From: Dokdonella_A soli
GTDB taxonomy: Bacteria > Pseudomonadota > Gammaproteobacteria > Xanthomonadales > Rhodanobacteraceae
Reading direction: 5' to 3'
Length of the DNA stretch: 64,000 bases
NCBI RefSeq assembly: GCF_039523175.1
Contig: NZ_BAAAEU010000025.1
Location: forward strand, 62,001-126,000
The translations under genes were made by a program, and so were the position numbers. How positions within the stretch are numbered: the stretch's first letter is position 1; the number at the start of each line of letters is the position of its first letter. This document shows, piece after piece, positions 33,820 to 42,551 of this stretch. A model generated the notes under the pieces. The model worked only from the letters and a program-made list of their open reading frames with translations. It searched no databases and had not been told where the DNA came from.

Positions 33820-35484
33820 TCAGTGGGCTTCCGCCGCGCCGCCGATCGTGTGGTCGACGATGCGCTGCGCCTCGCGAAAGATTTCCTGCAGATGCGCTTC
33901 GCTGCGGAAACTCTCCGCGTAGATCTTGTAGATATCCTCGGTGCCGGACGGCCGCGCCGCGAACCAGCCATTCGCCGCGATGACCTTGATGCCGCCGATT
34001 GCCGCGTTGTTGCCCGGCGCGCGATCGAGCACGTGCTCGATCTTCTCGCCGGCGAGCTCGGCGATGCGCACATCCGACGCCGCCAGGTTCGCGAGCTTCG
34101 AGCGCTGCGCCGCGTTCGCCGGTGCGTCGATACGATCGGTGAACACCGCGCCGAGATCACGTTCGAGTCCTCGATAACCATCACCCGGATCACGGCCACT
34201 GCGTGCGGTGATCTCGGCCGACAGCAAAGCCGGCGCGATGCCGTCCTTGTCGGTCGTCCATACGCCGCCGGCCCTGCGCAGGAACGATGCGCCCGCACTC
34301 TCCTCGCCGCCGAAACCGAATGAGCCGTCAAGCAAGCCGTCTACAAACCACTTGAAGCCAACCGGTGTCTCACACACGGCGCGGCCGAGCCGCTTGGCGA
34401 CACGGTCGATCATCGCGCTGCTGACCGCGGTCTTGCCGATCGCGGCATCCTTGCGCCATTGCGCGCGATGGCTGAACAGATAGTCGATCATCACCGCGAG
34501 GTAACGATTCGACGGCATCAGGCCTGCGCTCCGGGTCACGATGCCGTGGCGGTCGTGATCGGTGTCGCAGGCGAACGCGATGTCGTAGCGATCCTTGAGA
34601 CCAATCAGGCGGCGCATCGCGTATGCCGAGGACGGATCCATGCGGATGCGGCCGTCCCAGTCGAGCGTCATGAACGCGAAGGTCGGATCGATATCCGTGC
34701 TGACTACATCGAGAGCGATGCGGTAGCGCTCCGCGATGCGCGGCCAGTAGTTCACACCGGCGCCGCCAAGCGGATCCACGCCGAGACGCAAACCCGAGCC
34801 GCGGATCGCGTCGAAATCGATCACTTCGCCGAGATCGGCGACATACGCGGAAAGGAAATCGTGCTCGCGGATGCGGCCGCTGCGGCGCGCCTCGTCGAGG
34901 GAGGTGCGGCGCACGCCGTCGAACCCCGCTTCGAGCAACGCGTTCGCACGCTGCTGCACGACGCCCGTGATCTTCGTATCGGCGGGGCCACCGTTCGGCG
35001 GGTTGTACTTGAAACCACCGTCCTCGGGTGGATTGTGCGACGGCGTAATCACGATACCGTCGGCGAGACCGCGTTCGCGCCCCCGATTGAAGGTCAGGAT
35101 CGCGTGCGAAATCGCCGGTGTCGGCGTGAACTCGCCGTCCGTCGCAACACGCACGTCGACGCTGTTCGCGGTGAGCACCTCGACCGCGCTTTCCAGAGCG
35201 GGCGCGGACAACGCGTGCGTGTCGATGCCGATGAACAGCGGACCGTCGATGCCTTCGCGCTTGCGGTGCTCGCAGATCGCCTGGCTGATCGCGAGCACAT
35301 GGTTTTCGTTGAAACTGCTCGCGAACGACGACCCACGATGCCCGGAGGTACCGAAGCTTACTCGCTGCGCCGGCACCGATGGATCGGGCTTGTTCGTGTA
35401 GTACGCATCGACGAGCCTGCTGATATCGACGAGGTGACCGGGCTGCGCCGGCGTGCCGGCGAGCGGACTGATCTTCGTGCTCAT
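33820..35484 (-). CDS. pgm: Phosphoglucomutase (alpha-D-glucose phosphate-specific)
   Basis: A 554-residue phosphohexomutase converting glucose-1-P and glucose-6-P. It has RVSFGTSGHRGSSFASSFNE at the N-terminus, the phosphoserine loop ITPSHNPPEDGG, the metal loop CDTDHDRHGIV and the sugar-specificity loop FGGEESAGASFLR. The phosphate-binding C-terminal ARPSGTEDIYKIYAESF is intact. The start at 35484 overlaps the pgi stop by 4 nt, so it is translationally coupled to pgi. The frame is open upstream to 35622, but that would lie inside pgi. Confidence 0.96.
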   Translation of the reverse strand: MSTKISPLAGTPAQPGHLVDISRLVDAYYTNKPDPSVPAQRVSFGTSGHRGSSFASSFNENHVLAISQAICEHRKREGIDGPLFIGIDTHALSAPALESAVEVLTANSVDVRVATDGEFTPTPAISHAILTFNRGRERGLADGIVITPSHNPPEDGGFKYNPPNGGPADTKITGVVQQRANALLEAGFDGVRRTSLDEARRSGRIREHDFLSAYVADLGEVIDFDAIRGSGLRLGVDPLGGAGVNYWPRIAERYRIALDVVSTDIDPTFAFMTLDWDGRIRMDPSSAYAMRRLIGLKDRYDIAFACDTDHDRHGIVTRSAGLMPSNRYLAVMIDYLFSHRAQWRKDAAIGKTAVSSAMIDRVAKRLGRAVCETPVGFKWFVDGLLDGSFGFGGEESAGASFLRRAGGVWTTDKDGIAPALLSAEITARSGRDPGDGYRGLERDLGAVFTDRIDAPANAAQRSKLANLAASDVRIAELAGEKIEHVLDRAPGNNAAIGGIKVIAANGWFAARPSGTEDIYKIYAESFRSEAHLQEIFREAQRIVDHTIGGAAEAH

Positions 35485-37160
35485 GGCCGCATACCGCGCA
35501 GGCGGCGGTAGCGCCGGATCAGCGCATTGGTGGAGCTGTCGTGATCGAGCTTCGGCTCGGTCGCGCTCGACAGATCCGCCGCGGTGCGCTTGGCCAGCAC
35601 CTTGCCGAGCTCGACACCCCATTGGTCGAACGAGTCGATGTTCCAGATCGTGCCCTGCACGAATACGCAGTGCTCGTACAGCGCGACCAGCGTGCCGAGC
35701 GTGTACGGTGTCAGCCGCTCAACGAGAATCGTGCTGCTCGGCCGATTGCCTTCGAACGTGCGGTGCGGCACCAGCGCCTCCGGCGTGCCTTCGGCGCGCA
35801 CTTCATCGGCAGTCTTGCCGAACGCCAGCGCCTCACTCTGCGCAAACAGGTTCGCGATCAGCAGGTCGTGCTGATCGCCGAGTGGCGACAGCGCCTGGCA
35901 GAAACCGATGAAATCGCAGGGCACGATGCGCGTGCCCTGGTGGATCAGCTGGTAGAACGAGTGCTGGCCGTTGGTGCCGGGTTCGCCCCAGTAGATCGGA
36001 CCGGTATCGCAATCGACCGGCGCGCCATCCAGCGTGGTGTGCTTGCCGTTGCTCTCCATCGTGAGCTGCTGCAGATAGGCCGGGAAGCGCTTCAGGTACT
36101 GCTCGTACGGCAGCACCGCCACCGTGGCCGCACCGAGAAAGTTCGCGTTCCAGATGCCGAGCAAGCCGAGCAGCACCGGCAGGTTGCGCTCGAACGGCGC
36201 GCTGCGGAAATGCTCGTCCATCGCGTGGAAGCCGGCCAGCATCGCGCGGAAGTTCGCTTCGCCGATCGCGATCATCGTCGACAGGCCGATGGCCGAATCC
36301 ATCGAATAACGACCCCCGACCCAGTCCCAGAAGCCGAACATGTTCGCGGTGTCGATGCCGAACTTGCGCACCTCGTCGGCGTTGGTCGAGACCGCGACGA
36401 AGTGCTTTGCAATGGCTTGTTCGTTGTGCAGGGCCGCCAGCGTCCACGCGCGTGCCGCATGCGCGTTGGTCAGCGTCTCCAAGGTCGTGAACGTCTTCGA
36501 GCAGACGATGAACAGGGTCTCTGCCGGGTCGAGGTCGCGCGTGGCCTCGACGAAGTCGGTGCCGTCGACATTCGACACGAAGCGGAACGTCAGCTCGCGG
36601 TCGCTGAAATGGCGCAGCGCCTCGTAGGCCATGACCGGACCGAGGTCCGAACCGCCGATGCCGACGCTGATCACGTTGCGGATGCGCCGGCCGGTATGTC
36701 CCAGCCAGACGCCACTGCGTAGGCGCTCGGCGAACGCCGCCATGCGGTCGAGTACCGCGTGCACTTGCGGCACCACGTTCTCGCCGTCGACATCGATATG
36801 CGCATCGCGCGGTGCGCGCAGTGCGACGTGCAGCACCGCACGGTTCTCGGTCGTGTTGATGTGCTCGCCACGGAACATCGCCGCGATGCGATCACGCAGG
36901 CCGCAGGCCTCGGCGAGTTCGCGCAGCAGACGCAGCGTCTCTTCGCTCACGCGCTGCTTGGAATAGTCGAGATACAGCCCGTCCGCCTCGGCCACGAAGC
37001 GCTCGCCGCGCGCCGGATCCGCCGCGAACAGGTCGCGCAGATGCGCCTTCTGCATCGTCGCGCAGTGCGCCTGCAGCGCTTCCCATTCGGCGCGTGCAGT
37101 CAACGTCTGCGCGGGTTTCGTGGTGGCGTCGTTCGGCATTCCGCTCTCCGGACGGTTCAT
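35481..37160 (-). CDS. pgi: Glucose-6-phosphate isomerase
   Basis: A 559-residue enzyme interconverting glucose-6-P and fructose-6-P. Signatures are VISVGIGGSDLGPVMAYEAL, FRFVSNVDGTDFVEATRDL, GRYSMDSAIGLSTMIAIGE and GQHSFYQLIHQGTRIVPCDF with the catalytic histidine, plus the lysine region near the C-terminus (QWGVELGKVLAKR). The start at 37160 overlaps the tal stop by 4 nt; an internal ATG at 37139 is an alternative. Transaldolase, pgi and pgm form one coupled run. Confidence 0.97.
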   Translation of the reverse strand: MNRPESGMPNDATTKPAQTLTARAEWEALQAHCATMQKAHLRDLFAADPARGERFVAEADGLYLDYSKQRVSEETLRLLRELAEACGLRDRIAAMFRGEHINTTENRAVLHVALRAPRDAHIDVDGENVVPQVHAVLDRMAAFAERLRSGVWLGHTGRRIRNVISVGIGGSDLGPVMAYEALRHFSDRELTFRFVSNVDGTDFVEATRDLDPAETLFIVCSKTFTTLETLTNAHAARAWTLAALHNEQAIAKHFVAVSTNADEVRKFGIDTANMFGFWDWVGGRYSMDSAIGLSTMIAIGEANFRAMLAGFHAMDEHFRSAPFERNLPVLLGLLGIWNANFLGAATVAVLPYEQYLKRFPAYLQQLTMESNGKHTTLDGAPVDCDTGPIYWGEPGTNGQHSFYQLIHQGTRIVPCDFIGFCQALSPLGDQHDLLIANLFAQSEALAFGKTADEVRAEGTPEALVPHRTFEGNRPSSTILVERLTPYTLGTLVALYEHCVFVQGTIWNIDSFDQWGVELGKVLAKRTAADLSSATEPKLDHDSSTNALIRRYRRLRGMRP

Positions 37161-38245
37161 GCGTTGGCGTCTGCCAGCGCGGCGCGCTTGTCGGCGATGC
37201 GCTGCAACAGCTGGGTCCAGGACTTCACGAACGAGGCCGCACCTTCGCTTTGCAGTTGCACCGCAAGCGCGTCGACGTCGACGCCCGCGTGCGCGAATTG
37301 CGCGAGCACGGCCTCCGCGTCGCCACCGTCTGCCGCCATCGCGCCACGCACCGAGCCATGGTCGGAAAGTGCGTGCAGCGTCTTCTCGGGCATCGTGCCG
37401 ATCGTGTCCGGCGCGGCCAGTGCCTCGACATAGAGCGTGTCGGACGCATTCGGATCTTTCGTTCCGGTGCTCGCCCAGAGCAGGCGCTGCGGGATTGCAC
37501 CCGCTTCAGCGAGTTTGTTCCAGCGCGGCGACGCCAGAAGTTCGCGATAGGCGCAATAGGTGCGCCCGCCGATCGCGATGCCGAGGCGGTTGCGCAGTTC
37601 GGCCGGCACCTTGTCCGCGACTGCCTTGTCCCAGCGACTGATGAACAGCGACGCGACCGAGGCGACCTTCGGATCACGCCCCGCCGCGATACGCCGCTCG
37701 ATGCCGCGCAGATACGCCTCGGCTGCGGCGAGATAGTGCTCACGCGAGAACAGCAGGGTCACGTTGACCGGCACGCCGGCATAGATCGATTCCTCGATCG
37801 CGGGTAGGCCTTCCGGCGTTCCCGGAATCTTGACGAACAGATTCGCGCGCGCGGCCTGGGCGTGGATGCGCAATGCGGCGTCGATGCTGCCTTGCGTGTC
37901 GCTGGCGAGCAGCGGCGAGACTTCCATCGACACCCAGCCGTCGACGCCGGCAGTCGCGTCGAACACCGGCCGGAACAGGTCAGCGGCGCGACGCAGGTCC
38001 TCGAGTGCGAGCTCCATGAACAGCGCCTCGCCGGATTTGCCGGCGGCGGTCTTCGCATGGATCGCCGCGTCGTACGCGCCGCTGTTGCCGATCGCCTCGT
38101 CGAAAATCGTCGGATTCGAGGTCAGGCCGGTGACCGAAAATTCGTCGATGTAGCGGCGCAGCGTGCCGTTGTCGAGGATCTCGCGCGTGATGTTGTCGAG
38201 CCAGAGGCTCTGGCCGAGATCGTGCAGTTGCCGTGTCGTGTTCAT
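37157..38245 (-). CDS. tal: Transaldolase
   Basis: A 362-residue transaldolase of the longer type also seen in actinobacteria. It moves a dihydroxyacetone unit between sugar phosphates. GLTSNPTIFDEAIGNS at the N-terminus, AARANLFVKIPGTPEGLPAI with the Schiff-base lysine, and VNVTLLFSREHYLAAAEAYLRG are clear. The ATG at 38245 gives the usual N-terminus NTTRQLHDLGQSLWLDNI; the open frame continues upstream but is not coding-like. It is 22 nt after the HAD gene and overlaps pgi by 4 nt. Confidence 0.95.
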   Translation of the reverse strand: MNTTRQLHDLGQSLWLDNITREILDNGTLRRYIDEFSVTGLTSNPTIFDEAIGNSGAYDAAIHAKTAAGKSGEALFMELALEDLRRAADLFRPVFDATAGVDGWVSMEVSPLLASDTQGSIDAALRIHAQAARANLFVKIPGTPEGLPAIEESIYAGVPVNVTLLFSREHYLAAAEAYLRGIERRIAAGRDPKVASVASLFISRWDKAVADKVPAELRNRLGIAIGGRTYCAYRELLASPRWNKLAEAGAIPQRLLWASTGTKDPNASDTLYVEALAAPDTIGTMPEKTLHALSDHGSVRGAMAADGGDAEAVLAQFAHAGVDVDALAVQLQSEGAASFVKSWTQLLQRIADKRAALADANA

Positions 38246-38267
38246 GGAAGGTCCTGTTTCGGTGCGC

Positions 38268-38954
38268 TCATGCGCAGGTGCGCACTGGCGCGAAATCCGC
38301 AATGCCGCAACCGAGTGCGTCGCCGATCGCGGCGAGGGTCGTATCCGGCGCCGGATCGGCCGCGCCGGCATCCGGCGCTTGGGCATAGTGGCCCTGGCGC
38401 ACGAACACCGTGGTCAGGCGATCGCCGAGGCTGCGTTTCATCGCGGCCAGCAATTGTGGCTTGTCGTCGAACATGACGTAGTGCGAGGCCGGATAGTTCC
38501 TCTGCATCGAGGCCAGCGCGCGCTCCTTGTGCACGGGAATCAGCACGCGGCCCTCGACCGCGGCCCAGATTCCGGATCGCTGGATCTTGCGCGGCTGGAA
38601 CACGATGTCACCGTCCGAGTACACCACGGTCCGCCCGATCGCGCCCAAGTGCGCGATCACCGCCAGCGCATCCGGATACAGGCGCTCCGCGAATGGATAT
38701 TCGAGCAGGAACGTCGACATCCGCAGCAGGTCCGGTGTTTCGTCGATTTCGAGGCGGAGCGCCTGCAGCGCGGCCAGGTAGTCCGCGTAGCCGGCCTCCT
38801 TGCGCTGGCTCGCGAAGATCGCCCAGTAGCGGTCACGCACCACACTACCAAATGCCCCTTGCAGGCGCTCGCCAAGGTCCGCGGTGAAGCGGTCATTGTC
38901 GAGCAACGTGTTGTCGACATCGAGCAGAAACACGGTCGGCGAGTCCGTCAGCAC
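38268..38954 (-). CDS. HAD-family phosphohydrolase
   Basis: A 228-residue HAD hydrolase. FLLDVDNTLLDN carries the DxD nucleophile motif, YSDGDIVFQP the threonine/serine motif region, and YVMFDDKPQLLAAMK the acidic motif IV. The start is taken at GTG 38954 because it overlaps the zwf stop by 7 nt (GTGCTGA) and GAGGAG lies 8 nt upstream, inside zwf. A longer frame begins at 38987. Its place in the zwf-tal-pgi-pgm run suggests a sugar-phosphate or 6-phosphogluconolactone-related role, but that is a guess; no pgl gene is in the window. Confidence 0.85.
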   Translation of the reverse strand: MLTDSPTVFLLDVDNTLLDNDRFTADLGERLQGAFGSVVRDRYWAIFASQRKEAGYADYLAALQALRLEIDETPDLLRMSTFLLEYPFAERLYPDALAVIAHLGAIGRTVVYSDGDIVFQPRKIQRSGIWAAVEGRVLIPVHKERALASMQRNYPASHYVMFDDKPQLLAAMKRSLGDRLTTVFVRQGHYAQAPDAGAADPAPDTTLAAIGDALGCGIADFAPVRTCA

Positions 38955-40339
38955 GGAGCGATCTCCTCGGCTTTCGGGTCGTGCCAACCGCCGTTGCCGA
39001 CGATGATCTTCGCCGCAGCGGCCGGACCCCAGGTGCCGGGTTCGTAGAAGCTGACCGGGTCGACATCGCCGAGCACGGGATCGACAATTCGCCAGGCGGC
39101 TTCGACGCAGTCGTCGCGCGTGAACAGCCCTTCGTCGCCGTGCAGCGCGTCGCTGAGCAGGCGCTCATACGGCGATTTCTCGCGCCGCAACTGGTGGCGC
39201 GCGACCAGTTCGATCGATTCGCCGTGCATCGTCCCGCCGGGCTTCTTGACGCGGGCTCCAGTCGAGATCACGACTTCAGGGCTGAGCCGGAAGCGGAAAT
39301 AGTTGGCTTCGTGGGCGCGTGCCCGGTCGAAGATGTCCATAGGCGGCGGCTTCAGGTCGACGCGCACTTCGCTGGCCGTGACCGGCAGGCACTTTCCGGC
39401 TCGGATGTAGAACGGCACGCCGGCCCAGCGCCAGGTGTCGACATGCAGGCGCAACGCGACGAAGGTCTCGACCTGTGAATCCGCAGCGACCCCGGGTTCG
39501 TTGCGGTATCCCACGAACTGGCCACGCACGATGTCCTTCGGATCCAGCGGACGCACCGCGCGGAACAGCTGCAGCTTCGCCGCATTCATCGACTCGGCAT
39601 CCTGGCCCACCGGCGCGTCCATCGCGAGCAGCGCAAGTACCTGCAGCAAGTGGTTCTGCACGACATCGCGGATCGTGCCGACCTCCTCGTAGAACGCGCC
39701 GCGCCCCTGCACGCCGAAGTTCTCCGCCATCGTGATCTGCACGCTGGCGACATGGTTGCGATTCCAGATCGGCTCCAGGAAGCTGTTGGCGAACCGGAAG
39801 TACAGCAGGTTCTGCACCGCTTCCTTGCCGAGATAGTGGTCGATGCGGAAGATCGCCGATTCCGGAAACACCTCGTGCAGGGTGCGATTGAGCGCCTGCG
39901 CCGAGGCGAGATCGCGACCGAACGGCTTTTCGACGATCACGCGCGCGTTGGTCGTGCAGTTCGCCGCGGCCAGGCCATGCGCGACCGGTCCGAACATGCT
40001 CGGCGGGATCGCCAGGTAATGCAGCGGACGCTGCGAATCCTTCAGCGCGATCTTCAGGTTCGCGTAGGTCGTCGCGTCGTTGTAGTCGCCGTCGACGTAG
40101 CGCAACAGAGCGCTCAGCTTCGCGAATGCCGCCTCGTCGACCCCGCCATTGTGTTCGAGGCTGTCGCGCGCGCGTTCGCGCAGCTGATCGATGGTCCAGC
40201 CGGAGCGCGCGACGCCGATGATCGGGATGTCCAGGCCATCGCGACGAATCATCGCCTGCAGCGCGGGGAAGATCTTCTTGTAGGCGAGGTCGCCGCTCGC
40301 GCCGAAGAAGACGAATGCATCGGAATCGATTGCGGTCAT
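38948..40339 (-). CDS. zwf: Glucose-6-phosphate 1-dehydrogenase
   Basis: A 463-residue NADP-dependent enzyme, the entry step of the oxidative pentose phosphate pathway. FVFFGASGDLAYKKIFPAL is the nucleotide-binding loop, FRIDHYLGKEAVQNLLYFRF the active-site signature with the catalytic His and Lys, and VIVEKPFGRDLASAQALN the EKPxG motif. The length is slightly shorter than the 490-residue E. coli enzyme. A longer frame is open to 40414; 40339 gives the family N-terminus. It is the first gene of the minus-strand sugar-phosphate run. Confidence 0.97.
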   Translation of the reverse strand: MTAIDSDAFVFFGASGDLAYKKIFPALQAMIRRDGLDIPIIGVARSGWTIDQLRERARDSLEHNGGVDEAAFAKLSALLRYVDGDYNDATTYANLKIALKDSQRPLHYLAIPPSMFGPVAHGLAAANCTTNARVIVEKPFGRDLASAQALNRTLHEVFPESAIFRIDHYLGKEAVQNLLYFRFANSFLEPIWNRNHVASVQITMAENFGVQGRGAFYEEVGTIRDVVQNHLLQVLALLAMDAPVGQDAESMNAAKLQLFRAVRPLDPKDIVRGQFVGYRNEPGVAADSQVETFVALRLHVDTWRWAGVPFYIRAGKCLPVTASEVRVDLKPPPMDIFDRARAHEANYFRFRLSPEVVISTGARVKKPGGTMHGESIELVARHQLRREKSPYERLLSDALHGDEGLFTRDDCVEAAWRIVDPVLGDVDPVSFYEPGTWGPAAAAKIIVGNGGWHDPKAEEIAPC

Positions 40340-40479
40340 GAATGCGCCTTGTCGCCAGTGAACGGGAGCAGCAAGCGGCGGGCGATGAGCGGAACAAGCA
40401 GCTCTGATCGGCAAGGGTTTCCTCGCTGTTCCCGCTCACCGCTCACCGCTTTGCCGCTCACCACGTTTCACTCATCCGC

Positions 40480-41889
40480 TCAATGCCCGCCGCCGCCCTC
40501 GATCGCCTTCAGCTCGGAGATCAGGCTGTTCGCTGCCTCCTTGCCATCGGCATAGAGCATGCGCGTGTTGTCCTGGTAGAACAGCGCGTTCTCGATGCCG
40601 GCGAAGCCGGTGCCCTTGCCGCGCTTGATCACGATGGTCTGGCGCGCGTCGACGACGTTGAGGATCGGCATGCCGAAGATCGGCGATGACTTGTCGGTCT
40701 TCGCGGCCGGGTTCACCACGTCGTTCGCGCCGATCACGATCGCGACATCGCAGGTCTTGAACTCGGGGTTGATGTCGTCCATGTCCGCGATCAGGTCGTA
40801 CGGAACGCCGGCCTCGGCCAGCAGCACGTTCATGTGGCCCGGCATGCGTCCCGCAACCGGATGGATCGCGAACTTCACTTCCTTGCCGGCCTTGATCAGC
40901 GCCTGCGAGAGCTCCCAGATCTTGTGCTGCGCCTGCGCGACGGCCATTCCGTAGCCCGGCACGATGATGACCTTCTCGGCCATGTACAGCAGCGAGGCCG
41001 CATCGCTGGCCTCGATCGGTTTCTGCGCACCCGCGATCGCCGTAGCCTCGCCACCGCCGCCGAAGTTCGAGAACAGCACATTGCTGATCGGCCGGTTCAT
41101 CGCCTTGGCCATCAGCTGGGTCAGGAAGGTACCGGCCGCACCGACCACCATGCCGGCGACGATCAGCGCCTCGATGCCCATCGCATAGCCTTCGAATGCG
41201 ACGGCCAGGCCGGTGAACGCGTTGTATAGCGAGATCACGACCGGCATGTCCGCGCCACCGATCGGCAAGGTCATCAGCACGCCGAACGCGAGCGAGAGCA
41301 GGAAGAACACGACGACCAGGCTGGCGTCGAGTTTCCAGAACACCAGCGCCGCGCCAGCCAGCGCTGCCGCGACGAGCACCGCGAAATTGACGACCTGCTG
41401 GCCGCCGAACATGAAGCGCTTGTCCATGCGTCCATCGAGCTTGGCCCAGGCGATGATCGAACCGGTCATCGAGACCGAGCCAATCAGCGCGCCGACCACC
41501 GCAAGCGCGAGTGTCGCCAATGGCGGCTGCGCTGCATCGGACTGCGTGAACTTCAGCAGCTCGCCGGCACCGATCGCCGCGGCCGAACCGCCGCCCATGC
41601 CGTTGAACAATGCGACCATCTGCGGCATGTCGGTCATCGCGACCTTCTTGCCCCAGAGCCAGGTCGGGATCACGCCGATCGCGAGACCGGCAGTGATCAG
41701 CCCGATATTGTGGCCGCCGGTGATCGCGAATGTCGCCAGCGTGGCGATGACCATGCCGATGCCGGCTTGCACGATGCCCTTGCGCGCCGTGACCGGCGAG
41801 GACATGCGCTTGATGCCGAGGATGAACAGCGCCGCGGCGAGGAGGTAGGACGCCTTGGCGAGGAGAACCAGCGATTCTTGAACGATCAT
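40480..41889 (-). CDS. pntB: NAD(P) transhydrogenase, beta subunit
   Basis: A 469-residue membrane subunit of the proton-driven transhydrogenase that makes NADPH from NADH. About nine hydrophobic segments occupy residues 1-250 (starting SLVLLAKASYLLAAALFILG). The NADP-binding domain III follows with YGMAVAQAQHKIWELSQAL, HPVAGRMPGHMNVLLAEA and VIVIGANDVVNPAA. It is the third gene of pntAA-pntAB-pntB, all on the minus strand, and lies 204 nt after pntAB. Confidence 0.97.
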   Translation of the reverse strand: MIVQESLVLLAKASYLLAAALFILGIKRMSSPVTARKGIVQAGIGMVIATLATFAITGGHNIGLITAGLAIGVIPTWLWGKKVAMTDMPQMVALFNGMGGGSAAAIGAGELLKFTQSDAAQPPLATLALAVVGALIGSVSMTGSIIAWAKLDGRMDKRFMFGGQQVVNFAVLVAAALAGAALVFWKLDASLVVVFFLLSLAFGVLMTLPIGGADMPVVISLYNAFTGLAVAFEGYAMGIEALIVAGMVVGAAGTFLTQLMAKAMNRPISNVLFSNFGGGGEATAIAGAQKPIEASDAASLLYMAEKVIIVPGYGMAVAQAQHKIWELSQALIKAGKEVKFAIHPVAGRMPGHMNVLLAEAGVPYDLIADMDDINPEFKTCDVAIVIGANDVVNPAAKTDKSSPIFGMPILNVVDARQTIVIKRGKGTGFAGIENALFYQDNTRMLYADGKEAANSLISELKAIEGGGGH

Positions 41890-41916
41890 GCGTTGCGTTC
41901 CCTGAAAAACCTTTCA

Positions 41917-42070
41917 GCCGTTCGTGATGAGGTATCGAACCACGAATGGCGATCGCGCCGACCGTTCGTCCTTCGATACGCGCAGCGTACCTTGTGCTGA
42001 GCTTGTCGAAGCATCAGGGCGAACGGTATGGAGTCCTTCGTCGTTCGTCGTGAGGCATCGAACCACGGCG
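41917..42070. repeat. Dispersed intergenic repeat between pntAB and pntB
   Basis: Contains CCGTTCGTGATGAGGTATCG, CCGTTCGTCCTTCGATACGC, TGAGCTTGTCGAAGCATCAG, GGCGAACGG and GTTCGTCGTGAGGCATCG, i.e. the modules found at 27526-27703 in direct and inverted copies. No coding sequence is visible inside. Confidence 0.6.
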
Positions 42071-42093
42071 TGGAGTCGTTGACGCCCCATCAA

Positions 42094-42384
42094 TCACTTC
42101 TTGTCCTTGCTCGACTTGAACATCTCCAGCATGCGTTCGGTGACCACGTAACCGCCGGCGGCATTGCCGGCGCCAAGCACGACACCGATGAAGCCGATCG
42201 CGATCGCCAGCGGCGATTCCGCATGCGCGAGCGCTATCATCGCGCCGACCAGCACGATGCCGTGCACGAAGTTCGACCCCGACATCAGCGGCGTGTGCAG
42301 AATCACCGGCACGCGGCCGATGATCTCCTTGCCGGTGAACGCGGCGAGCATGAAGATGTACAGCGCGAGGAATCCGTCGATCAT
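42094..42384 (-). CDS. pntAB: NAD(P) transhydrogenase, alpha subunit membrane part (PntAB)
   Basis: A 96-residue membrane protein equal to the C-terminal membrane domain of E. coli PntA, encoded separately. Helices LALYIFMLAAFTGKEII and HTPLMSGSNFVHGIVLVGAM with FIGVVLGAGNAAGGYVVTERML match the family. GGAGGG lies 7 nt upstream of the ATG. It lies between pntAA (165 nt upstream) and pntB. Confidence 0.95.
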   Translation of the reverse strand: MIDGFLALYIFMLAAFTGKEIIGRVPVILHTPLMSGSNFVHGIVLVGAMIALAHAESPLAIAIGFIGVVLGAGNAAGGYVVTERMLEMFKSSKDKK

Positions 42385-42408
42385 CTGATTACCCTCCAGT
42401 GTGGTGGC

Positions 42409-42461
42409 TCCCTCTCCCCCTACGGCTCCATCGTTGGGGGAGAGGGTTGGGGTGAGGGGGC
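42409..42461. repeat. GC-rich palindromic intergenic repeat
   Basis: CCCTCTCCCCCTACGGC with CCATCGTTGGGGGAGAGGG form an imperfect hairpin, then TGGGGTGAGGGGG, in the pntAA-pntAB gap. Member of the dispersed family. Confidence 0.7.
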
Positions 42462-42504
42462 GGGGCCGCATGCCTCCCAACGTCGGGGCAACGATCGAGC
42501 TTCG

Positions 42505-42551
42505 CCCCCTCACCCAACCCTCTCTCCCGGCAAGCCGGGGGAGAGGGCTTC
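42505..42551. repeat. GC-rich palindromic intergenic repeat, second in the same gap
   Basis: CCCTCTCTCCCGGC with GCCGGGGGAGAGGG around a short AA-containing loop, preceded by CCCCTCACCCAA. It ends at the pntAA stop codon and lies in opposite orientation to the element at 42409. Confidence 0.75.
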
